Origin: Myxococcales bacterium
Lineage (GTDB): Bacteria > Myxococcota_A > Polyangia > Nannocystales > Nannocystaceae
Assembly: GCA_020633335.1 (NCBI GenBank)
Contig: JACKDU010000012.1
Coordinates: forward strand, 196,623-260,622
DNA: 64,000 nt
Direction: 5' to 3'
The translations under genes and the position numbers were made by a program. Below are positions 17,286-25,081 of the stretch, piece by piece. Position 1 is the stretch's first letter. Every line of letters begins with the position of its first letter. The notes under the pieces were generated by a model. That model was not told the DNA's origin. It saw only the letters and a list, made by a program, of their open reading frames with translations, and did not search any database.

Positions 17286-18536
17286 ATGAACACCATGACC
17301 CTCCGAATCTCCACCACCACCGCCTCGCGCCTCATGTGCGCCCTCGCGCTCGCCCCCGCCCTCGGGCTCGCGCTCCTCGTCGGCGCCTGCGACGAGGCGC
17401 CCGACGCCGACGTCGACGCCGACGCCGATGACCGCCAGGCCGAGCCGATCTACCAGCTCGTGCCCGGCGACTACCCCTTCCTCGACGGCGAGTCGACCGT
17501 CTGCTCGGAGTGGGAGGGCGACTTCGGCGACGCGGGGATCCACCGCTGGACCGAGTTCTACCTCCTCGATCGGATGAACGAGGAGCTCGCCGCCGAGCCC
17601 GAGTGGCGCGCCCGCTTCGGCCGCGACCAGGTGGTGAGCTGCGACGACGCCCGCGAGTACCAGCGCCTCCGCCTCGAGTACGAGGCCGACAACGCGGCCC
17701 CGCCGGTGCTCGGCGGCAACTACCCGCCGGAGCCCGGCATCGAGCTCGGCGACCAGGTCGACAAGGTCGGCGAGGCGACCGGCCTCTCAAACCACCAGGC
17801 GGTCGTCCGCCTCACCCGCAACCTCAGCGCGGTCCAGAACGGGACCATGAATGGGTGCAGCGGCACGCTGATCCACCCGCGGGTCGTCCTCACCGCGGCC
17901 CACTGCTTCTCCGGCGGCACGTCCTCGATGTCGCTCCTCCGCGAGGAGAACGGCGTGGTCCAGAGCTGGGTGACCCAGACCGCGACGGTCTACCGCCACG
18001 CCTCCTACACCGGGGTCGGCGACGCCGGCGATGACATCGGCCTCGTGGTCTTTGCCAGCCCGATCCCCGGGGTCGAGAACTTCACCCACACCATGCGGGT
18101 GCTGACCTCGTCGTTCGTCACCGGCGACGACGTCATCTTCTACGGCTGGGGGATCGCCTCCCACGACGGCTCCGGCGCGGGCACGCTCCGCTACGGCGCG
18201 GTCGACCTCAACTGGGCGAGCGCGCGGCACGTCACCGACACCGTCCTCCAGGGCGGCGCGCGGATCTGCAAGGGCGACTCCGGCGGGACGCTCCGCCTCG
18301 AGCGGAGCTCCAACGGCCTCAGCGTCGACCTGGTCGGCGGCATGGCCTCCGAGTCCTCGGTCGGCAGCGACTTCTGCCCCTACCCGGGCGGGATCCAGCG
18401 CTGGTCGGCGACCGCCGACAAGATCGCCTGGATCGAGGCCCGCCTCCTCCTCAACGGGATCGACGTCACCGACGATCCGAGCACGGCCTGTCACCGCGCC
18501 TCGCAGTCGGGCCGCGACTACATGCGCTGCTGGTAG
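17286..18536 (+). CDS. exported trypsin-like serine protease (lipoprotein)
   Basis: A 416-residue S1-family protease. The signal peptide ends in the lipobox 'LVGAC' (Cys35), followed by an Asp-rich tether. A pro-region of about 130 residues precedes the protease domain, which shows His206 in 'LTAAHC', Asp250 in 'DDIGLVVF' and Ser332 in 'KGDSGG', a complete triad. Cysteines around the active site ('NGCSGTLIHP', 'AAHC', 'RICKGDSGG', 'DFCPYPGG') should form disulfides. ATG 17286 is taken as start; ATG 17295 is an alternative. A second protease gene follows 13 bases later on the same strand, so the two are probably one transcript. Confidence 0.9.
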   Translation: MNTMTLRISTTTASRLMCALALAPALGLALLVGACDEAPDADVDADADDRQAEPIYQLVPGDYPFLDGESTVCSEWEGDFGDAGIHRWTEFYLLDRMNEELAAEPEWRARFGRDQVVSCDDAREYQRLRLEYEADNAAPPVLGGNYPPEPGIELGDQVDKVGEATGLSNHQAVVRLTRNLSAVQNGTMNGCSGTLIHPRVVLTAAHCFSGGTSSMSLLREENGVVQSWVTQTATVYRHASYTGVGDAGDDIGLVVFASPIPGVENFTHTMRVLTSSFVTGDDVIFYGWGIASHDGSGAGTLRYGAVDLNWASARHVTDTVLQGGARICKGDSGGTLRLERSSNGLSVDLVGGMASESSVGSDFCPYPGGIQRWSATADKIAWIEARLLLNGIDVTDDPSTACHRASQSGRDYMRCW

Positions 18537-18549
18537 GGGGGGTGCTCTC

Positions 18550-19650
18550 GTGCGCGCGCGGGGAATCTCGACGAGGATCGCGGCCGCCTTCGCCCTGGCG
18601 TCGGTGGCCGCGGCCGCGGCCTGCGAGCCGGCGGCGAGCGAGGGCGACGAGTGCTTGGCCCTCCGGATCTACCACGGCGTCGAGACCCCGAGCGCGCTCG
18701 GCCTGGGGCTCGGGCAGCGGGCCGCGATCGTCGCGGTCTACCCGTCCGAGCGCGCGACGATCTGCAGCGGGGTGATCGTCGCTGCGGGCGTCGCCCTGAC
18801 CGCTGGCCACTGCGTCGACCCCGAGGCGCCGGAGCGCCTGCGGATCGGCTACTGGGACCCGGCGCTCCCCGAGGCGTCGGCGCGGGCGGCCGCGCGTCAT
18901 CCCACGCTCGATGTCGGCGTGCTCTTCTTCGACGCGGCGGCGCTCGGCGAGGGGGTCCTGCCGATCCCGCTCTTGGACGGGCGGATCGACGGGGCCTGGA
19001 TCGGTGATCGCGTCGAGATCGCCGGCTTCGGTGGCACCCACCTCGGCGAGATCGGTGGGCTCCGCTTCGCCAGCGAGGCGATCACCGCGGTCGACGCGGC
19101 CCACCTCGTCGTCGACGGAGACGGCCGCAGCGGCGCCTGCGGAGGCGACTCGGGCGGGCCCCTCCTCGCCCGCGACGATCGCGGGCGGATCCGCGTCGTC
19201 GGCCTCCTCGACTCCGGGCATGTCTCGTGCGTGCGCGACGATCACTACACCCGGGTCGATCTCCTCGCCGATTGGTGGCCCTTCGAATGGCGAGACCCCG
19301 AGGCGGTTGACCGCGGCTGCGAGGGGCTCGATTCGGAGGGCGCCTGCGTCCGCGGCCAGGCGATGCGCTGCGGCGCGGAGGGGTCGATCGTCGTCGAGCG
19401 CTGCGGCGCCGAGGAGCTCTGCGGCCAGCGGCCCGACGAGCCAGGGTTCACCTGCGTCGCCGCGGCCGACGACGCGTGTGATGGCGCGGGTTCGGAGCCC
19501 CTCTGCGACGGTGATCTCCTGATCCGCTGCGAGGGCGGCGGCCAGGTGGTCGAGGATTGCGGCGCCTGCGGGGGGACCTGCGCGGCGTGGACGCCTGGGG
19601 GGTTGGCGGGGTGTGTCGCGACTGAAGAGAGCGAGGTCGGCGGGCCGTGA
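18550..19650 (+). CDS. second exported trypsin-like protease with Cys-rich tail
   Basis: A 366-residue protein starting at a GTG 13 bases after the previous stop. A signal peptide with lipidation-type Cys25 ('AAAAACEPA') is followed by an S1 protease domain: His87 in 'LTAGHC', Asp121 in 'HPTLDVGVLFF' and Ser201 in 'CGGDSGGPLL'. After the protease (about residue 255) comes a tail with many cysteines ('CEGLDSEGACVRGQAMRC', 'ERCGAEELC', 'EDCGACGGTC') in repeated pairs, typical of extracellular Cys-rich modules in this group. Substrate is unknown. The pairing with the preceding protease suggests that both act on the cell surface, possibly one activating the other, but this is only inferred. Confidence 0.87.
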   Translation: MRARGISTRIAAAFALASVAAAAACEPAASEGDECLALRIYHGVETPSALGLGLGQRAAIVAVYPSERATICSGVIVAAGVALTAGHCVDPEAPERLRIGYWDPALPEASARAAARHPTLDVGVLFFDAAALGEGVLPIPLLDGRIDGAWIGDRVEIAGFGGTHLGEIGGLRFASEAITAVDAAHLVVDGDGRSGACGGDSGGPLLARDDRGRIRVVGLLDSGHVSCVRDDHYTRVDLLADWWPFEWRDPEAVDRGCEGLDSEGACVRGQAMRCGAEGSIVVERCGAEELCGQRPDEPGFTCVAAADDACDGAGSEPLCDGDLLIRCEGGGQVVEDCGACGGTCAAWTPGGLAGCVATEESEVGGP

Positions 19651-19663
19651 TCTGCCCCGGGCC

Positions 19664-20683
19664 TCAGGGCGGCGGCATCATCCCGCCGCCGGCCCCCTTC
19701 GCGGAGCAGCTCGGGTCCGCGAGCGACCCCCGGATCGCGATCACCTTCGACGCCAGCATCGCCCCGTCGGGCATCCGCGCGGTCGTCAGGACGTAGGGCG
19801 AGAGGTCGCTCTCGCCGCCGATCACGTTGTCGGTGGTGTTGGTCGTGTCCGGCTGGCCGAAGCTCGCGTACTCGGGGTGGGAGGCGAAGATCTCGGCGTT
19901 CTGGGCGTCGTCGAAGAAGAGCTGAGAGGTCACGTAGAGGTCGGCGCCGATGTAGATCCGGAAGTGGATGTGGATCGCGCGGCCCGAGTACCAGCCCGGG
20001 TAGCAGGTGTCGAAGTCAACCCGGCCGTCGGCGCCCGCGCTCTGGGTGCCGCGGAAATAGAGGTAGTTCACGGCGTCGGGATCGTCGCCGTAGCACATCA
20101 TCCCGCTCGGCGTGACGCCCGAGTAGACGCCCGTCCGCTGGGTGTGCCAGATCTCGACCCGCGCGCCGGCGACCGGCTCGCAGGTGTCGGCGTCGACGAT
20201 CTTCAGCGCGAGGCGCACCGGCAGCCCGGTGAAGCCCTCGCTGACGTCCTGTCGCTCGATCGTGTCGGCCGTGCAGGGCCCCTCGGTGGTCTCGCAGATC
20301 AGCGCGCAGGCGCCCGCGCCGACGAAGGGGTCGGGGTAGCAGGCCTTGGCGGTCATCGCCGCAGTGCCGCCGCTCGCCCACTCCGCGGCCGCGTCGCCAC
20401 ACTCGGCGCCGCCGCTGCTCGTCTCGCCGTCGCTCTCTCCGCCACTGCCGGTGCTGGCGTTGCCGCTGGACGAGCCGCCGCTCGTCGACGCGTCCGCGTC
20501 GCCGGACGAGCCGTCCGAGCTCCCGCCCGTGGTCCCGCCGGTCGACGCGTCGATCTCATCGTCGGCGCCCTCGACGGTGCAGCCGGCGAGGAGGGCGGTG
20601 CCGCCGACGCCGAGCCAGCGGAGGACCTCGCGGCGGCGGACCTGATGGGTGCGGAGGATGGATCGTGCAGGCTGATCGGTCAT
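19664..20683 (-). CDS. exported intradiol-dioxygenase-family protein
   Basis: A 339-residue protein. The N-terminus 'RRREVLRWLGVGGTALLAGC' combines a twin-arginine-like motif with a lipobox, so it is probably exported folded and lipid-anchored. A Ser/Gly/Thr linker runs to about residue 95. The catalytic domain matches intradiol ring-cleavage dioxygenases: 'PVRLALKIVDADTCEPVAGARVEIWHTQRTGVYSG' (parts), then 'CYPGWYSGRAIHIHFRIY', which supplies the Tyr and two His iron ligands, and 'YVTSQLFFDDAQN'. Secreted members of this family are known but their substrates in such bacteria are not. It ends convergently 13 bases from the second protease gene. Confidence 0.85.
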   Translation of the reverse strand: MTDQPARSILRTHQVRRREVLRWLGVGGTALLAGCTVEGADDEIDASTGGTTGGSSDGSSGDADASTSGGSSSGNASTGSGGESDGETSSGGAECGDAAAEWASGGTAAMTAKACYPDPFVGAGACALICETTEGPCTADTIERQDVSEGFTGLPVRLALKIVDADTCEPVAGARVEIWHTQRTGVYSGVTPSGMMCYGDDPDAVNYLYFRGTQSAGADGRVDFDTCYPGWYSGRAIHIHFRIYIGADLYVTSQLFFDDAQNAEIFASHPEYASFGQPDTTNTTDNVIGGESDLSPYVLTTARMPDGAMLASKVIAIRGSLADPSCSAKGAGGGMMPPP

Positions 20684-20792
20684 CGTCGGTGAGCAACCGG
20701 AACGGCGTCCCGATTACGCTGGCGGGCAAAAACGCAGGGATCCCCGCGGGGCGTCGGGGGTCGTTCCGGGTCGTCGATGGATGATCGGGCGC

Positions 20793-22355
20793 TCACCGCT
20801 GGGGCCGGCGCCAGACCAGCGGGCCCAGGGGGATTGGGTCCCGGTGGAGCGCCACGGGAGAGAGATCGACGATCATCGTGAAGTCGCGGGGTGCGGGTGA
20901 GTGCGTCGAGTCATCGCCCTCGTCCTGGGTAGGGGCGGGCTGCTCGTCGGGCGGGTCTGCGGGCAGCGCCGGTGGCGGGTTGAGCATGACGAGTCGGCGT
21001 CCGTCCTTCGCCTCGGCAAAGACCCCGCGCTCGCTCGCCTCGTCCGGAGCGGGCGGGAGCGCCTCAAGACGATCTTCCGCGGGGCTCCAGCGCCACCGCT
21101 TCGCCGCTCCCCCGACCCTCGGCACCAGCACGACACCCTCGTCGAAGGTGTCGATCACCCGGCGGTCGTCGGGCACGCGCCACTCCCGTAGATCCCGCAT
21201 GTCGACCACGTAGGTCGCGTCGTCTCGGTCGTCGTAGGTGGTGAAGCGCTCGACCTCGAAGTCACCCCAGCTGCTTCTGACGCTGTGGACGACCCTGCTC
21301 CCGATCGTTCGGTGGACCCCGGGCCCGTGGATCTCGATCGAGAGCACGTCGGGACGTTCGCCGCGGCATGCGACCAGCGCTCGCTGCAGCCCCGCAGACG
21401 CCCGGAGGAGCTCCCCCTGACATGTGGGCGGCACCCACTCGGTGACGCTCCCGTCGAGCCCGTGGGCGATGATCGCCCCGCGCGGACCGAGGGCGAGGAC
21501 CCAGGGTCCGACGGTGCGGAGACGTCCCGGGATCACGCGGAGCGGACCACCTGTCGCGGGTGCGACGTGGAGGATCTCACGATCGTAGTCTCCTGCGATC
21601 GGGATGCCGGCGCAGCCGAGAAATGGCCGCCAGCACGGCCGCGGCTGGGGGGCCTCCGCTCGCCGCGCATAGCTCAGTTCACCATCATGGTTCGTGTCCT
21701 CGATCACCGCCTCCACCAGCAACCATTCGCCCCCCTCGGAGAAGTAGGCGTGGGCGACGGGACCCGGCGCATGGAATCGGACCTCGTGCCCGGTCTTCAG
21801 CGTGCGCACGGCCACGTCGGCGCCCTGCTCTCGACGCCGGGGGACCAGGTAGGCGATCCGCCGCCGCTGCCGATCGAAGCTCACCACCCGGGTCGAGAGG
21901 GTCGCCGCGTCGTCGTCGATGTCGGCGCCGCGGAGCACCTCGGTCCTCCGCGCTCCGACATGATGGACGAGGAGCCGCCCGCGCTGGATGAGGACGAGCT
22001 CCTCGCCGTCGGCGCTCTGACCGAAGAAGTCGTCGATCGCCTGCCCCTCGCCGCTCCCGAAGATCAGGTAGGGCCGCAGCGCGTCCCCCTCCGCGCCGTA
22101 GCGGGTGGTCCAGGCGGCGATCGCTCCGTCGCCGTCGCTGTCCTCGCGCGCCTGGCAGAGGACGACCCAGCGCGCGCTGGGGTCCGCGGCGCCGAAGGTG
22201 AAGGGGTGCGCGCTGCCGATCGGTCCGCTCGCGTCGGCAGGCGCCGCGGGGGCCGGCCGCGGCGCGGCGATCGTCCGCCGGACGCCGCCGCCGCACGAGG
22301 CCAGCGCGAGCGCGGCCATCCACGAGAGAGCGCAGGCGAGGAGAGCTCGTCGCAT
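20793..22355 (-). CDS. beta-propeller-like lipoprotein with EF-hand-type loops
   Basis: A 520-residue lipoprotein: signal peptide 'MRRALLACALSWMAALALASC' with Cys21 as anchor. The start at 22355 is chosen because the signal peptide begins there, although the frame is open further upstream. The mature part shows repeated beta strands of a TolB/WD-like propeller ('ARWVVLCQA', 'GEELVLIQRGRLLVHH', 'RRRIAYLVPRR', 'GEWLLVEAVIED'). Two Asp-rich loops, 'EDSDGDGAIAAW' and 'EDTNHDGELSYA', look like calcium sites inserted between blades. The C-terminus is Pro-rich before a last strand. Function is unknown. Codon use looks less extremely GC-biased than in the neighbours. Confidence 0.75.
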   Translation of the reverse strand: MRRALLACALSWMAALALASCGGGVRRTIAAPRPAPAAPADASGPIGSAHPFTFGAADPSARWVVLCQAREDSDGDGAIAAWTTRYGAEGDALRPYLIFGSGEGQAIDDFFGQSADGEELVLIQRGRLLVHHVGARRTEVLRGADIDDDAATLSTRVVSFDRQRRRIAYLVPRRREQGADVAVRTLKTGHEVRFHAPGPVAHAYFSEGGEWLLVEAVIEDTNHDGELSYARRAEAPQPRPCWRPFLGCAGIPIAGDYDREILHVAPATGGPLRVIPGRLRTVGPWVLALGPRGAIIAHGLDGSVTEWVPPTCQGELLRASAGLQRALVACRGERPDVLSIEIHGPGVHRTIGSRVVHSVRSSWGDFEVERFTTYDDRDDATYVVDMRDLREWRVPDDRRVIDTFDEGVVLVPRVGGAAKRWRWSPAEDRLEALPPAPDEASERGVFAEAKDGRRLVMLNPPPALPADPPDEQPAPTQDEGDDSTHSPAPRDFTMIVDLSPVALHRDPIPLGPLVWRRPQR

Positions 22356-22487
22356 CGGGCTCCGTGGATGATGGCAGAGTCGTCGCCCCTCTTGGGGGCG
22401 AGCGGAAACGCAAGCAGCGCTCAGGTCGCTCCGCCGGCGCGCCATCCCGACACCGGCCTCGTCTCCCCGACACGAAAGGAGCCCCCC

Positions 22488-22550
22488 ATGAAGCTCAAGA
22501 CCAGGGTCCGAGCCGGCAACAAGGCGATCGATTGCCCGAACCTACCCTAG
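22488..22550 (+). CDS. 20-residue ORF with a strong Shine-Dalgarno
   Basis: ATG at 22488-22490 is preceded at 6-7 bases by 'GAAAGGAG', one of the best ribosome-binding sites in the window, and the frame encodes the basic peptide MKLKTRVRAGNKAIDCPNLP before a TAG. It contains one Cys and lies alone on the plus strand between two minus-strand lipoprotein genes, in a 264-base spacer. It may be a peptide precursor, a leader peptide without a downstream gene, or chance. I recall unnamed short proteins starting 'MKLKT-VRAG' in related bacteria but cannot verify this. Confidence 0.4.
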   Translation: MKLKTRVRAGNKAIDCPNLP

Positions 22551-22619
22551 GATTCGGCCATGCGAGCGATGGCGCGAGCGGCCCCGCCCGGGGTCGCTCG
22601 CGTCAACGTCAGCGTCCGC

Positions 22620-23495
22620 TCAGAGCGGGATGATGTCGACGTCGATGCACCACTGGGCCTTGGGGTAGACCGCGACCGCGGCGATGTCGTAGAAGGCCGC
22701 GCCCGTGTTGCACCCGCCGCTCCCGTTGACCCGGTAGAACGACTGGTGGCCCGGCGGCGGGATGTCGTCGACGGCGAGCCCGAAGCCGGTGTCCATCGCC
22801 AGGTCGCCGGCGGCGAGGCCGATGCAGAAGCTCTCGACCTGGAGGAGGTAGTCGAGGTCGACCTCGTGGTAGCCGGGGCTGACGTCGGCGTCGGTGAGGC
22901 TGAAGGGCGGGAGGATCGGATCGGCGCTCGGGGCGTTGCCGTCGAAGCCGCGGACCTCGACCACCGGGTTCGAGGGGCTCTTGCGAGTCGCCGCGACCTG
23001 GTAGCCGATCCGCGAGATCCTGTAGGTCGGCGGCAGGCCGGTGAAGCACTCCTGGGGGAACATGCGGGCCGCCTGCCCGTTCATGATGTCGGGCTCGTAG
23101 TAGCACCAGAGGGGGAGGTTGCACTTGCCGTCGGCGTAGTGCTGGAGGCGCATCGCCGGCTGCGGCGCCTCGGTCGTCGAGCCATCGGAGGTCCCGCTGG
23201 TCGTGAGGTCGGTCGTCGAGATCGCGGTCGTCACGCCCGTCGTCGCGGTCGCGTCGGTGGTCGTCGAGCTCGCGCCGGCGCCGGAGTCGGTGCCGGCGGT
23301 CGTCGTTTCGCCGGTCGTCGCGGAGGTGGATGACGCGCTGGCAGACGCGCTGGCGGAGGCGCTGGCGGACGCGCTCGTCGTCGCGCTCGAGGCGGTCGCG
23401 TCGGTCTCGTCGCCCGTGTAGGCCGGGTTGTCGAGGCTGCACGCGGCGACGACGAGCAGCACGAGCGGCGAGCGGCCGAGGGCGCGGTCGTCCAT
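22620..23495 (-). CDS. lipoprotein with Ser/Ala/Thr linker and unknown C-terminal domain
   Basis: A 291-residue protein starting at the ATG at 23493-23495, with signal peptide 'MDDRALGRSPLVLLVVAAC' (lipobox VAAC). A long low-complexity linker of alternating Ser-Ala and Thr-rich sequence ('TTSASASASASASAS') spans about residues 30-115. The globular part has six or more cysteines ('KCNLPLWCYYEPDIMNGQ', 'FPQECFTGLPPTYRISRIGYQVAA', 'ESFCIGLAAGD', 'GGCNTGAAFYDIAAVAVYPKAQWCIDVDI'), giving a disulfide-bonded beta domain. No family is recognised. Linkers of this type hold surface domains away from the membrane in myxobacterial lipoproteins. It ends 70 bases from the 20-residue ORF. Confidence 0.75.
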   Translation of the reverse strand: MDDRALGRSPLVLLVVAACSLDNPAYTGDETDATASSATTSASASASASASASASSTSATTGETTTAGTDSGAGASSTTTDATATTGVTTAISTTDLTTSGTSDGSTTEAPQPAMRLQHYADGKCNLPLWCYYEPDIMNGQAARMFPQECFTGLPPTYRISRIGYQVAATRKSPSNPVVEVRGFDGNAPSADPILPPFSLTDADVSPGYHEVDLDYLLQVESFCIGLAAGDLAMDTGFGLAVDDIPPPGHQSFYRVNGSGGCNTGAAFYDIAAVAVYPKAQWCIDVDIIPL

Positions 23496-23563
23496 GGTCT
23501 CGCACGCTAGCACGGTCGGCGGAGTGGCGATGCGGTCGGGCGCGGCGCTAGTATTGAGAGGTG

Positions 23564-25081
23564 ATGCACGCCTCGATCGCTCTCCATCCGTCGGCGCGCG
23601 AGGCCGCGCTCCGCGTGGGCGTCTTCGCGGTCGCGCTCGGCGTCGGCGTCGGCGGCTGCGGACACGGGGTCGGCGCCGACAGCGAGAGCGGCACGGGGGC
23701 CGCAGAGGAGGACTTCTACGCGGTCGAGCCTGGGCCGCTCTGCGGCGCGGTCGGGCCGGTCAAGCTCCTCGACCTCGACGAGGGATCCGAGCTCCTGCCG
23801 ATCGACGGCCTGAGCCGCATCGGCGATCGCTACTACATCACCGTCGGCCACGGGCGTGAGACGGACGTCAACCTCGGCGGGGATTGGCTCTACCAGACCC
23901 GCTACGCGTCGACGACCACCTACAGCGTCGATCGCTGCGGCGGCGACGCGAAGGTCGTCTCCACGCGCCTCGACCGGGTGCCCTTCACCCTCCCGCGCTG
24001 GCCCGCGCGGCCGGTGGCCTGCTCCGAGGGGGACCTCGTCGCGCTCGAGCCGCGGGTCGTGCTGATCACGGATGGTTGCGGGCTGTGGCCTTCCGTCTCG
24101 GCCACGCTGGTCGACGAGGGCGCCGTCCTGACCTGGGTGCTCGACGAGAGCGGGTACACGGCGCACTCGTTTCGGGGCCACATGGAGGGCGATGCGCCTG
24201 GCTTCCTCCCGCCCGTCGAGATCACCGACTACGCGCGGCCGACGTTGATCCTCGGCGACGAGATCGTCATCAACGACCTCCCCGACTACGGCGCCGAGCA
24301 GCTCCGCAGCGTCACGCTCCCGGATCTCACGGCGACGGTCCTCGTCGACGCCTGGACCGAGACCTTCGCGGCGACCGCGTCGCACCTCCTCTACGTCGGC
24401 CCCGGCGGGGTGATTCTTCGCGATCGCGCGGACGACTCGGAGCAGGTGGTCTTCGGCTACCCACAGGACCCCTGGTCCCTTGATCCCCTCGCCTTCGAGG
24501 GGGGCTACGCGGTGATCCGCGACACCTACTACGGCGGCGGTCGTATCATCGATCTCGAGAGCCGGGTCATGCGCGACGTCGCCCCGGGGATCCAGATCGT
24601 CGGGCCGATCGTCGACGGCCGCTGGCTCCTCGAGCGCGAGAGCGGCGAGGGCCTCCTCCTCGACCACGCGAGCGGCGTGCAGAGCTCCCTCGGCGATATC
24701 TCGGGGGAGATCGTCGCGCGCGCGGGCGACGGCGTCGTCCTCCAGGAGGGCAGGTCAGTGGACCTCCGCGACCCCTTCGAGGTCGCGCTCGTCCCCTACA
24801 GCGGCGGCGACAGGCGCGTCCTCGCGAGGCGCGCGACCTCCCGCTTCGTCCGCCTCGCCGACGGCCGCGTCGTCACGCTGGTCAACGTCGGCGACGGGTT
24901 CCGCGGCGACCTCGTCGTCGTCGATCCGGCGACCCTCCACGAGCACCGGATCGACGGGCCGGTCTTCGCCTTCAACGACGGGCAGAGCGTCGCCGGCGCG
25001 CTCGACCCCGGGCTCGTCGCCTATCAGGTGATCGACGGCGAGCGCAGCGGGGTCTACCTCATCAACCTCGCCGCGCCCTAG
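23564..25081 (+). CDS. beta-propeller-like lipoprotein
   Basis: A 505-residue protein. ATG 23564 is chosen with 'GAGAGGTG' upstream; the adjacent GTG 23561 is possible. The signal peptide ends 'VGVGGCGHG' with a lipidation Cys. The mature chain consists of about seven repeats of short strands with 'DGLSRIGDRYYITVG', 'EGDLVALEPRVVLITDGC', 'DEGAVLTWVLDESG', 'GDEIVINDLPDYG', 'VDGRWLLERESGEG' and 'AGDGVVLQEG', the pattern of a beta-propeller. No enzyme motif is evident. It is convergent with the cytochrome gene, the two overlapping by 20 bases. Confidence 0.78.
   Translation: MHASIALHPSAREAALRVGVFAVALGVGVGGCGHGVGADSESGTGAAEEDFYAVEPGPLCGAVGPVKLLDLDEGSELLPIDGLSRIGDRYYITVGHGRETDVNLGGDWLYQTRYASTTTYSVDRCGGDAKVVSTRLDRVPFTLPRWPARPVACSEGDLVALEPRVVLITDGCGLWPSVSATLVDEGAVLTWVLDESGYTAHSFRGHMEGDAPGFLPPVEITDYARPTLILGDEIVINDLPDYGAEQLRSVTLPDLTATVLVDAWTETFAATASHLLYVGPGGVILRDRADDSEQVVFGYPQDPWSLDPLAFEGGYAVIRDTYYGGGRIIDLESRVMRDVAPGIQIVGPIVDGRWLLERESGEGLLLDHASGVQSSLGDISGEIVARAGDGVVLQEGRSVDLRDPFEVALVPYSGGDRRVLARRATSRFVRLADGRVVTLVNVGDGFRGDLVVVDPATLHEHRIDGPVFAFNDGQSVAGALDPGLVAYQVIDGERSGVYLINLAAP

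Noticed and set aside
23330..23400. Tandem repeat in the lipoprotein gene at 22620-23495
   Set aside because: It is the Ser-Ala linker coded with few codons, common in this group, not a mobile or CRISPR repeat.
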